From: Bryobacterales bacterium | Lineage (GTDB): Bacteria > Acidobacteriota > Terriglobia > Bryobacterales > Bryobacteraceae | Direction of reading: 5' to 3' | Assembly (NCBI GenBank): GCA_025463005.1 | Contig: JAOAPR010000012.1 | Location: forward strand, 62,001-126,000 | Length of the DNA stretch: 64,000 nucleotides | In this document: positions 33,872 to 42,027 of the stretch, piece by piece | Layout of the letters: the number at the start of each line of letters is the position of its first letter | Position numbering within the stretch: position 1 is the first letter of the stretch | The notes under the pieces: model-generated | Database searches by the model: none | Seen by the model: only the letters and a program-made list of their open reading frames with translations | What the model was told of the DNA's origin: nothing | Position numbers and translations under genes: made by a program

Positions 33872-34990
33872 GTGCTCGTGTCGGCGCACACGAAATTCGA
33901 GATCAGCAGCGCGTTACGACTGCGGCCCGAGCCGCAGGCTCCACGTTTTGAGAGCTCGCCTTTAGACCCCGCCTACGTTCCAACGATTCTGATCGTGGAT
34001 GATATCGATCTGAACCGGCGCTTGCTCCGCGGAATTCTGAAAGCCATGCCTTACCGGATTCTGGAAGCCAAGCGGCCATCCGTAGCCTTTTCCGTGCTCG
34101 ACACCGAAAAAGTGGACTTGATCGTGATCGACCTGGTGCTGCCCGAGATGAGCGGGATGGAATTCTGCCAGATGGTCAAGTCCGACCGCCGCACCCAGTT
34201 GATCCCGATCCTGATGCTGACCAGCATCCAGGGCATCGAGAATGAGGTCGCGGGTCTGGAATCGGGGGCCGATGATTTTCTGCTTAAGCCGCTGCGGCCG
34301 GCGCTGGTGCGCACCCGGGTGCGAACCATGCTGCGCAACAAAGCGCTGGTGGATTCGCTGGAGGAAGCCGAGAGCATTCTGTTCGCGCTAGCCCAATCGG
34401 TCGAGCACCGCGACCGCTACACAGGATTGCACTGCGAGCGGCTAGCCAGTTATAGCATCGAGCTGGCGCACACCCTGGGATTGCCCAAACAGGAGCAACT
34501 GGCGCTATTCCGCGGCGGGTACCTGCACGACATCGGAAAGATCAGCATCCCCGACGCAATCCTGTTCAAGCGCGGGCTGCTGACAGAAGAAGAATGGGAA
34601 ATCATGCGGCAGCACACCATCCGCGGCGAACAGATTTGCCGCCCGATGAAGACGCTGGCGCCCGTGCTGCCGATAATTCGCAGTCATCATGAGCGCTGGG
34701 ATGGAAGCGGTTATCCCGACGGTCTGGCGGGCGAAGAAATTCCGCTGCTGGCACGGATCCTGCAAGTCGCCGACATTTACGATGCCTTGACCACAGCGCG
34801 GCCTTATAAACCGGCCTTTTCGCACGATCGCGCCGTAGCGATCATGCTGGAGGAAGCCCGCAGGGGATGGCGCGATCCGGAGCTGGTCCCTCTGTTCGCT
34901 GAAGTTGTCAGGCGGCACGGGGAAATCGAGCCGGCCGAATTGAGCATCCAGCAGTCGCTCGAATCAATGCGCCGGGAACTGGCGGAGTAA
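33872..34990 (+). CDS. Response regulator with HD-GYP c-di-GMP phosphodiesterase domain
   Basis: The protein has 372 residues. The receiver domain (about 36-155) has VDDIDLN, acceptor Asp in IVIDLVLPEMSG and Lys in LLKPLRP. The HD-GYP domain (about 170-350) holds HDIGK, HTIRGEQIC and HHERWDGSGYPDGL, the metal and GYP motifs for hydrolysing c-di-GMP to GMP. So phosphorylation should lower c-di-GMP. The start is GTG 33872, or GTG 33878 two codons on. The promoter region is shared with divergent aroA-HK. Confidence 0.93.
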   Translation: MLVSAHTKFEISSALRLRPEPQAPRFESSPLDPAYVPTILIVDDIDLNRRLLRGILKAMPYRILEAKRPSVAFSVLDTEKVDLIVIDLVLPEMSGMEFCQMVKSDRRTQLIPILMLTSIQGIENEVAGLESGADDFLLKPLRPALVRTRVRTMLRNKALVDSLEEAESILFALAQSVEHRDRYTGLHCERLASYSIELAHTLGLPKQEQLALFRGGYLHDIGKISIPDAILFKRGLLTEEEWEIMRQHTIRGEQICRPMKTLAPVLPIIRSHHERWDGSGYPDGLAGEEIPLLARILQVADIYDALTTARPYKPAFSHDRAVAIMLEEARRGWRDPELVPLFAEVVRRHGEIEPAELSIQQSLESMRRELAE

Positions 34991-34993
34991 AGG

Positions 34994-35977
34994 TCAGGGA
35001 ACCAGCACCGCAGCACCGTCGATCCGGTCGTTCTTAAGCGCCAGCAAGGCTTCGTTGGCCTGCTCCAGTCGAAAAACCGTAACCCTCGGCCGCAGCCCAA
35101 TCTCGCTCACCAACTGAAGGAAATCGCGCGCATCGGCGCGGGTCACGTTGGTGACGCTGCGAATCTGCCGCTCACCCCACAGCAAAGTGTCGTAGTCGAA
35201 TTCAGGAATGCGATCCAGATGGATAGCGTTGATCGCCACCACGCCGCCCTTGCGGAGGCTGGCGAGCGCCGCAATGACCACGTCGCCGCTGGGAGCAAAA
35301 GTGATCGCGCGATCGAGCCGCGCCGGGGGATGGTCGAGCTCCGATCCGACCCAATCGGCGCCCAGCGACTCGGCCAGCTTGCGATGCGATTCGCCGCGCG
35401 TCGATACGTAGGCCCGGCAGCCCCAGGCGCGCAGCACGGGAAGCACAAGGTGCGCCGATGCTCCGAATCCAAAGAGGCCCACGCGTTCGCCGCGCTGGAC
35501 GCCTGCTACACGCAAGCTGCGGAATCCGATGACTCCGGCGCATAATAGCGGCGCGGCTTGCAGATCCTCAAGCCCGGCGGGCAGCGGAATCGCGAAATCC
35601 GAACGCACCACGGCGTACTCGGCGTAGCCGCCGTCCACGGTGTATCCGGCAAAGGCCGGCGCATCGCACAGATTCTCCTCTCCGCGGCGGCAGAACTCGC
35701 AGGTTCCGTCGATACCCGCCATCCATGTCACTCCATAACGGCTGTTCTTAGGTAGATCACCCTCCACGAGCTCACCGACAATCTGGTGGCCCGGTATGAC
35801 GTGATCGCGCAGGGGTTTCAACTCGCCTTCGACGATGTGCAGATCCGTTCGGCACACGCCGCAGGCGCGGACACGAAGCAGGACTTGACCAGGAGCAGGA
35901 ACGGGCCGGGGAACATCGCGAATTTCGAGCGGCCGGGAAGCGATGCTGGCGGGAGCCGTTAAAACCGCCGCTTTCAT
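34994..35977 (-). CDS. Zinc-dependent alcohol dehydrogenase (MDR family)
   Basis: This 327-residue medium-chain dehydrogenase has the catalytic zinc ligands Cys in GVCRTDLH and His/Glu in VIPGHQIVGELVEG. The structural zinc lobe reads GIDGTCEFCRRGEENLC, in which the first of the usual four cysteines is replaced by Asp. The Rossmann segment GERVGLFGFGASAHL binds NAD(P). Substrate is a primary or secondary alcohol, not determinable here. Its start lies two bases after the stop of the small upstream gene, so both are one transcript. It is convergent with the HD-GYP gene. Confidence 0.9.
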   Translation of the reverse strand: MKAAVLTAPASIASRPLEIRDVPRPVPAPGQVLLRVRACGVCRTDLHIVEGELKPLRDHVIPGHQIVGELVEGDLPKNSRYGVTWMAGIDGTCEFCRRGEENLCDAPAFAGYTVDGGYAEYAVVRSDFAIPLPAGLEDLQAAPLLCAGVIGFRSLRVAGVQRGERVGLFGFGASAHLVLPVLRAWGCRAYVSTRGESHRKLAESLGADWVGSELDHPPARLDRAITFAPSGDVVIAALASLRKGGVVAINAIHLDRIPEFDYDTLLWGERQIRSVTNVTRADARDFLQLVSEIGLRPRVTVFRLEQANEALLALKNDRIDGAAVLVP

Positions 35978-35979
35978 AT

Positions 35980-36246
35980 TCAGTCACCAGCTTCAGGCTT
36001 TCGCTTGAGCTCGGTCATGACGCTCGAGACCAGTTCCTTGGCGTCAGTGATGCATTTATCGATCAACTGGACATCCATCGCAGGCTTGCCCGGCTGGCGC
36101 GCGCTCTGGCAATAGACCCCGTGCTGGCCCACCAGCACCAAGGCGTCGGTGAGCAGATCGAGCGTGACCGCCAGACGCCCTCGCTCCACCCCCATGCGGA
36201 ATTCGTGCTCATCGAGGGAGTCGCGGCGGTCGTCGAAGACGGACAT
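35980..36246 (-). CDS. Small helical protein of unknown function
   Basis: This 88-residue protein (SVFDDRRDSLDEHEFRMGVERGRL) is mostly charged and helical with no cysteine motif or signal. Its stop is two bases from the alcohol dehydrogenase ATG. It may act in a complex with, or regulate, the dehydrogenase, but this is only contextual. Family not recognised. Confidence 0.6.
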   Translation of the reverse strand: MSVFDDRRDSLDEHEFRMGVERGRLAVTLDLLTDALVLVGQHGVYCQSARQPGKPAMDVQLIDKCITDAKELVSSVMTELKRKPEAGD

Positions 36247-36309
36247 GGCTTCATGTTACTTGTTTTCGAGAGATGTCTCGGGAGCAAAACGCACTAGGGA
36301 AACAAGAGA

Positions 36310-37113
36310 ATGGGCTTGCACAGGCTCCATCGGATCCTACGAAAACTGTGGCTGATCGCTGTATCGGACCTGATGAATCCCGACAAGCTCCGTTACGTGC
36401 TGAATGCCGCAGGCCACGGTCCCGGCATTCTTACTTACCGGATGCGAGGCGGCATATCCGTTGCGCTCCGCGAGGGAACCACCGATTCCAAAGTGTTCGA
36501 CGAGATTTTTCTGGAACGGGCGTACGCGCCATGCGTTGCGGCATTGCCCGATGATCTCGGCCCGGTCACCTTGATTGATCTGGGGGCGAATATTGGATTG
36601 AGCGTGCTCTACCTGGCCCGGGAGCTTGCAGTGGGTGAGATCATCGCGGTGGAGCCCGATCCGGATAACTTCCGGATGCTCGCGGAGAACATGCGAAGAG
36701 CCCGGTTCGCGGGCCGCTGTACAACTGTTCGCGCGTTCGCCGGAGCTGAACACGGCTTCGCAGAGCTGCATGACTCGGGAAACGGAGCTTGGGGAATGCG
36801 CATGGGATCGCTGTCAGACACGGGAACTCCGGTCCTGCCGCTACACGAAATCGCCGGTATAGCGAAGACCACCGCGCCGATAGTTCTCAAGTGCGATATC
36901 GAAGGCGCGGAGCGGCGGCTATTCCTGCGTATTCGCGACTGGGAGCACCTGATCCACTACATTTTCCTCGAGCTCCACACCGAGTTTCTCTCGATTCAGG
37001 AGATGCTCGCATGTGTGGAATCGTCTGGTTTTGAATGGACGATTCATGGGACCCCGCTTCCGGGGGCCAGCATTGTGGTTTTATTGCTGGAACGCGGTGA
37101 GAGACGCGCTTAG
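36310..37113 (+). CDS. FkbM-family SAM-dependent methyltransferase
   Basis: This 267-residue protein has the Rossmann methyltransferase core: TLIDLGANIGLSVLYLA (SAM motif I, GxN variant), IIAVEPDPDNFRML (acidic end of strand 2) and VLKCDIEGAE, the FkbM signature. FkbM proteins methylate hydroxyl groups of natural products or surface sugars. The last four bases (TTAG, 37110-37113) also hold the TAA stop of the convergent giant propeller gene. Start ATG 36310. Confidence 0.9.
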   Translation: MGLHRLHRILRKLWLIAVSDLMNPDKLRYVLNAAGHGPGILTYRMRGGISVALREGTTDSKVFDEIFLERAYAPCVAALPDDLGPVTLIDLGANIGLSVLYLARELAVGEIIAVEPDPDNFRMLAENMRRARFAGRCTTVRAFAGAEHGFAELHDSGNGAWGMRMGSLSDTGTPVLPLHEIAGIAKTTAPIVLKCDIEGAERRLFLRIRDWEHLIHYIFLELHTEFLSIQEMLACVESSGFEWTIHGTPLPGASIVVLLLERGERRA

Positions 37114-38840
37114 GGCACCGTCCATGTCCCGCGAGCAACCCAACCGGAGCTCGCGTTCGGTTCGAGAGCCTGGAGGTAGATGGTTTTCGGTCCGCTGAAC
37201 GCCGGCGATTTAAACACCAGATTGATAGTCAACGAGACAGAGTTGCCGGACGTATTCATGACAGTAAAACCGACCGCACACTGGCTATTTTGCAGCGTCG
37301 CGGCGGATCCAACTCCTTTGGTGCTGAGGCTGACGCCGGCGTTGTCATAAAGTCCGATGGTGGACGCGGTGCGGTTATACAGCAGGTAGCACGCGTTGGA
37401 CACATTCGCCGGCGACCCCGCAGTGACCAGCAGGTTCATACCGATGATGTTTAGATCCAGCGCCGAATCGGACACCGTGAAAACAAAATTTGGAGATGGG
37501 CCCGAGCCCGACCCCGGGTTGACTGAGTCGGCTGTCGGGGCTCCGCCGGTCACGGTCCAGGTTCCCACGGTGACCCAGCCGGAATTTGTGCTAGTCTCCG
37601 CCGCGTAGAGATAAGCGTTCTTGGGGCCGAAAAAAGCGGCGTTGAAGGTCACGTCGACGGTGATCACCAGCACGGTGGTCCCGGCAACTACCGTCGAGTT
37701 AGCGCCGCGCAGCGTGCATTGATGATTCGAGACCACCGTGGACGAGCCTGGAACCAGTGGAGCCGCCCCATTAGCGGCGATGTCGTACGCCAGCGAGATG
37801 GTGTTCTGCGTGCGGTCATAGACCAGGCTGCACGCGTTGTTGTTGTCGAAGGTTGAAGCGAACAGCATCGCTACGGCTAGCACGTATCCGGAACCGCCTT
37901 GATCGGAAACGGTGAAGCTGAAGCGTTGCCCGGGCCCGGAACCGGCTGCGGGAATCACGGAGTTCGCCGCAGGAATTCCGCCCGCGGCCACGAAGTACGT
38001 GCCTCGCTGCACCCAGCCCGTGTTCAGCGCTCCCTCTGACGCATACATGTAAATGTTTTTGAGTCCGCCGAACGCCCCCTTAAACGTCACCGCAACGGTT
38101 ACGATCTGGGACAGGCCGGAAGGGCTCGCCGAAACGACACCGACAGCGCACTGGCTGTTTTGAAGGACGGTTGTGGAACCCACTGGCTTCGAGCCGGACC
38201 CCAGCGCGTCATCCGACAGTAGAGTGATCGAAGCCGCATTGCGATCGTAGACGATGTAGCAGGAATTGGGAAAGCTCACCGAGGTGTTGAACAAGATCGC
38301 CATGGCCGCTAAATTCGAGGCGTTTTGTGTATCGGAGTATACAAACGTGAAGGTCTGGCCGGCGCCGCTGCTGGCATTGGGAGACACCGAGTCGGCCGAT
38401 GGGGTGGGCGCTGGAACAGAGGCGCTCCAGCTCCCTCTCGCCAGGAAGCCGGTGTTGGTGTTCGCATCGGCAGCATATAGATAAACCGTCTTATTGCCTG
38501 CAAAATTCGGCTGGAACGTGAGCGAAATGGTGAGCGTGAGGTTCGTCCCAGCGAGGGTGGCCGAGCTGCCCGACCCATTGAGTGTGCACTGGCTGTTTTG
38601 CAGACTGCCGCCTCCAGGGTTGATTGAGCCCCCACCGGTGGAAGGGTCGTCATTCGCCAGGGTGAACAGATTCGTGGCCGGACTATAGGTGACATAGCAG
38701 GCAAAGTTGAGAGAGGCGGTGGTATTCACAAGCAGGGCGACGATGGTGAGGCTGAGGGCGCCGGCCGGATGCGAGTATTGAGCCGTGAACGTGACGGTGT
38801 TCCCGCTCCCGGAGGATGGCGAGACCGAGTTCGCGGCGGG
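37110..38840 (-). repeat. Four tandem domain repeats at the C-terminus of the SBBP protein
   Basis: Four copies of about 430 bp encode homologous but diverged domains. Conserved points per copy are the SVSP/SVNP turn, a central aromatic-Cys motif (CYVTY, CYIVY, CSLVY, CYLLY), a second Cys in SQC/HQC, and WVxRGTW or equivalent at the end. Confidence 0.7.
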
Positions 38841-40883
38841 AAGCTGCGGCGGCGGAGCCGTTACGCCGAATCGCGCCACCCATCCGGTGCTGCCGCCCAC
38901 GTTGAAAGACTGGATTGCGCCCTGCGTGGGGAGATCCGAAGAGCCGGTCTGGCCACCAATGAACATGTTTCCAGAGGCATCGACCGCGACGGCATTCGCC
39001 TGATCGGAGCCGGTGCCTCCATACATGGTGGAAAACGTGAGTCCGTTGCCGGAGGGGTTGAGCCTGGAGATGAAGGCGTCGTACAACCCCTTGAATCCGG
39101 CTTGAACACCGCCGACTACTGGGAATCCAGCCGAGGAAGTATAGCCGGCCACGTACGCGTTTCCGGCGGAATCGATCGCGATGCCGCCGGCCCAGTCGAA
39201 ACTGGAGCTTCCGAGGTAGGTGCTGTAAACGCTGGCGCTTCCCGCAGGGTTCAGCTTGGTCACGAAGGCGTCCTGCACTCCGTTGAAGCTGGTTTGGAAC
39301 GCTCCGGCGGTGATGGGGAAATTGGCCGAGTTCGTAACTCCCGCGACATAGGCCGAACCAGACGAATCGACGACTAGCGCGTTCGCCTGCTCCGGAGAGC
39401 CTGCCTGTCCACCATTGCCTCCTAAATAAGTGCTGTAGACAAGCGATGCCGGGCTGGTCGAGATCTTCGTGATGAACGCGTCCTGGCTGCCCGCATTAAC
39501 GGCCTGGAAGGGTGCGGCCAACGGAAAATTCACCGAGAACGTGCCGCCGGCCACATAAATCATCCCGGATGCATCCACGGCGACGCCGCCGGCGTGCTCG
39601 TCGTTGGCGCCGCCCAGGAAGCTGCTGAAGGTGATCGCACCGGCGGAAGTGAGTCTCGTGACGAACGCATCCGTCTTGCCGCCGAACCCGGGTTGCACCG
39701 GATTTAATAGCGGGAAATCGGCGGATTGCGTGTCGCCAGCGATATAAGCGTTACCCGACGTATCGATGACGATGGCAGTGGCCGCATCGTAGCTGGAACC
39801 GCCCAGATAGGTGCTGTAAACCAACAGGTTTCCGACGGCATTCAGCTTCACCACGAACCCGTCCCGCGTCCCGCCTAACGACGAGCGAATGGCCGACACC
39901 AGCGGAAAGTCGGTGGAGGCGGTGGAGCCGGCGAGATAGATCTGCCCCGAAGTGTCGACCGCGATGGCCGCCGCGCGATCATCGCCGCGCCCGCCAATAT
40001 AGGTGGCGTAGAGGAGCGTATTGCCCGCGGCGTTCAGTTTGAACACAAACGCATCCACGCCACCGTGGTTCACTGCCTGAATGGCGTTCGAGACCGGAAA
40101 GTCGATGGCCTCCGTCCAGCCAGCCGCGTACAGATTGCCGGAGGCGTCCACAACCAGGGCGGTGATGTCGCTCATGGCGGTTCCGCCCAAGTAAGTGGAA
40201 TAGGAAATAACGGGATCGATGATCAAAGGCCGGGTGATGTCGTAATCGCCCAGGTCGAACGCTACTATGCTCCCGCTCAGGATGCGATATTTCGCGTCAA
40301 CCCCGTGCCGAACGCCGCGTGACTCCTGATATGCCACGGGCGCTTGTTCGCGCAACTCGATCGCGCCTGCGAGGACCACCAGATCGCCACCGGCGTCGAC
40401 GAATACGCGGTCCACGCCTGGATATTCCAGGCGAATCTGGTTCGGATCGGCTCCGGGCGCGACCAGGAATTCCGATTTGATCTTCGAATTGAGGTGGGGA
40501 TCGCTTCCGGTATATGTCATGTCGATCCCGGGATACAGCCCGCGGTAGATGATGCCGCGATATGTCGGAAGGCTGGTTTGCCAAGCGGCGGGATCGCTGC
40601 CAATCAGGAAATTAGCATGCGCAGCCATCGCATCCACCGCCTCGATGGCGACGCTCGGGTTCGCGCCGGCGAAGCGCACGCGGATCTGCGTCCCGTGAAT
40701 CTGGAAGACCGCGGAGTCAATGGCGAATCCGGCGCGCAACTCGGGCGTTTGCGCGATATAGCGAAATGAGGGATCGGCCTGGCCGGAGTTTGGGATGAAG
40801 AATGTGGGAAGCGAGCGTTCGTTGTTAGCAGCGAAAGCCGTAAAGCCCTCTGACAGGAATAGCAAAATGACGGTATACCGCAT
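37110..40883 (-). CDS. Giant secreted SBBP beta-propeller protein with four C-terminal repeat domains
   Basis: The protein has 1257 residues with a signal peptide. An N-terminal domain of about 200 residues (YRGIIYRGLYPGIDMTYTGS) is followed by at least eight SBBP repeats of about 50 residues (residues about 225-680) with YSTYLGG and DAFVTKLNPAG. The C-terminal 575 residues are four tandem domains of about 143 residues. Each begins with a S-V-x-P-x2-GSG motif and holds CY/S-x2-Y, NSQC/NHQC and a final YxxAxExxxNSGWVxRGT segment. The two Cys per domain may form a disulfide. No enzyme signature. Likely an adhesin or surface binding protein. Confidence 0.85.
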   Translation of the reverse strand: MRYTVILLFLSEGFTAFAANNERSLPTFFIPNSGQADPSFRYIAQTPELRAGFAIDSAVFQIHGTQIRVRFAGANPSVAIEAVDAMAAHANFLIGSDPAAWQTSLPTYRGIIYRGLYPGIDMTYTGSDPHLNSKIKSEFLVAPGADPNQIRLEYPGVDRVFVDAGGDLVVLAGAIELREQAPVAYQESRGVRHGVDAKYRILSGSIVAFDLGDYDITRPLIIDPVISYSTYLGGTAMSDITALVVDASGNLYAAGWTEAIDFPVSNAIQAVNHGGVDAFVFKLNAAGNTLLYATYIGGRGDDRAAAIAVDTSGQIYLAGSTASTDFPLVSAIRSSLGGTRDGFVVKLNAVGNLLVYSTYLGGSSYDAATAIVIDTSGNAYIAGDTQSADFPLLNPVQPGFGGKTDAFVTRLTSAGAITFSSFLGGANDEHAGGVAVDASGMIYVAGGTFSVNFPLAAPFQAVNAGSQDAFITKISTSPASLVYSTYLGGNGGQAGSPEQANALVVDSSGSAYVAGVTNSANFPITAGAFQTSFNGVQDAFVTKLNPAGSASVYSTYLGSSSFDWAGGIAIDSAGNAYVAGYTSSAGFPVVGGVQAGFKGLYDAFISRLNPSGNGLTFSTMYGGTGSDQANAVAVDASGNMFIGGQTGSSDLPTQGAIQSFNVGGSTGWVARFGVTAPPPQLPAANSVSPSSGSGNTVTFTAQYSHPAGALSLTIVALLVNTTASLNFACYVTYSPATNLFTLANDDPSTGGGSINPGGGSLQNSQCTLNGSGSSATLAGTNLTLTISLTFQPNFAGNKTVYLYAADANTNTGFLARGSWSASVPAPTPSADSVSPNASSGAGQTFTFVYSDTQNASNLAAMAILFNTSVSFPNSCYIVYDRNAASITLLSDDALGSGSKPVGSTTVLQNSQCAVGVVSASPSGLSQIVTVAVTFKGAFGGLKNIYMYASEGALNTGWVQRGTYFVAAGGIPAANSVIPAAGSGPGQRFSFTVSDQGGSGYVLAVAMLFASTFDNNNACSLVYDRTQNTISLAYDIAANGAAPLVPGSSTVVSNHQCTLRGANSTVVAGTTVLVITVDVTFNAAFFGPKNAYLYAAETSTNSGWVTVGTWTVTGGAPTADSVNPGSGSGPSPNFVFTVSDSALDLNIIGMNLLVTAGSPANVSNACYLLYNRTASTIGLYDNAGVSLSTKGVGSAATLQNSQCAVGFTVMNTSGNSVSLTINLVFKSPAFSGPKTIYLQALEPNASSGWVARGTWTVP

Positions 40884-40938
40884 TGGTTCTCACAGGAACG
40901 TTCGGCGAAAGGCAGGGGATCTTGCATAGACTGCAATT

Positions 40939-40956
40939 CGGGCAGGGGTATGCCCG
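40939..40956 (-). terminator. Short hairpin after the ThiF-type gene
   Basis: CGGGCA (40939-40944) and TGCCCG (40951-40956) form a perfect 6-bp stem with a 6-nt loop, directly after the ThiF-type stop at 40961 and 55 bp before the next minus-strand gene. There is no U-tract, so it is a weak terminator call. Confidence 0.35.
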
Positions 40957-40960
40957 GTCT

Positions 40961-41983
40961 TCACATTCCGACGTAGCGGGCGTAGAGGCTGCGCGCGATC
41001 GCTGGGTCGGTAGTGCCTTTGATGATGGCGCGGCCATCCGGAAAAACTGTGAGCTCGTAGGGATCGATGCTGGCCCGGACCGCGAAGTCGTTGGCGCGAA
41101 CAGTCGCAAGCGGCCCCAGGCGGCGGGCCAGATCGGCCAGATCTACGGGACGAAAACGCTCATGAATCTGAACTGCGTTGCGGCCGCACAAGCTGATGGG
41201 CGCGCGGCGCTGCCCCGTAAGGTGGACGAAGTCACGTTGCACGCAGCAGGGGCAATCAGGATCGCGGGCGGGCGGCGAGGTTTGGCGGACTTCCCCTGTC
41301 CATACATCAACAGTGGTCAATCGCGCCGCGACTCCCTCCGGGCCGAGCGCGAGCAGCTTCAGAGCATCGCCTGCCGCGAGCGCAGCGATGGCGGCGGTGA
41401 CAGGAGCCAGCACGCCCTCGGTTTCGCAGGTCGGCTGAATGCCGGACGGAGGCTCGGGGTAGACGCACCGGAGGCAAGCCGTGCGTCTGGGCACAATCGC
41501 CAGCTTCAGCCCGTAGCTGCCCACGGCCGCGGCGTAGATCCACGGGATTCCGGAGCTCACGGCATAGTCGTTTATCAGGAATCGCGCTTCGAAATTATCG
41601 GTTCCGTCGACTATGAGTCCGACGCCTTCGAACAAATCGTCGATATTGGCTGGTGTGAGATCGGCTACTAGCGGCTCAACAGCGACTTCCGAGTTTACAC
41701 GCGACAAGCGGCGGGCGGCGGCGACAGCTTTGGGCAGGCCCTCGGCGGCGTCGGATTCCTCAAAGAGAAATTGTCGCTGCAGGTTGCTCCACTCTACGAA
41801 ATCCCGGTCGATGATGCGAAGGCGGCCGACACCCGCACGCACCAGGATCTCCGCCTGTACGGTGCCGAGAGCGCCACAGCCCACGATGGCCACAGAGGCC
41901 GCCCCGATCCGCCTCTGGCCGTCGAGACCTAAGGGCGCGAAGCGGCTCTGGCGGGAGTAACGCGACTCCGTAGGATACGTCAT
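40961..41983 (-). CDS. ThiF/MoeB/HesA-type adenylyltransferase
   Basis: This 340-residue E1-like enzyme adenylates the C-terminal Gly-Gly of a ubiquitin-fold sulfur carrier (ThiS/MoaD). It shows VAIVGCGALGTVQAE (nucleotide loop), IDRDFVEWSNLQRQFLF (conserved D...N-x2-RQ) and zinc ligands CLRC and CPCC. The last 70 residues (LCGRNAVQIHERF, VFPDGRAIIKGT) match the extra C-terminal domain seen in Bacillus-type ThiF/MoeB. No ThiS or MoaD gene lies nearby, so the carrier is unknown. It is divergent from the outer-membrane assembly operon with 44-90 bp between starts. Confidence 0.88.
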   Translation of the reverse strand: MTYPTESRYSRQSRFAPLGLDGQRRIGAASVAIVGCGALGTVQAEILVRAGVGRLRIIDRDFVEWSNLQRQFLFEESDAAEGLPKAVAAARRLSRVNSEVAVEPLVADLTPANIDDLFEGVGLIVDGTDNFEARFLINDYAVSSGIPWIYAAAVGSYGLKLAIVPRRTACLRCVYPEPPSGIQPTCETEGVLAPVTAAIAALAAGDALKLLALGPEGVAARLTTVDVWTGEVRQTSPPARDPDCPCCVQRDFVHLTGQRRAPISLCGRNAVQIHERFRPVDLADLARRLGPLATVRANDFAVRASIDPYELTVFPDGRAIIKGTTDPAIARSLYARYVGM

Positions 41984-42027
41984 AGAAATAGCGTGCCGGT
42001 ATTGTTCCCCCAGCGCCTAGGTCGCTG

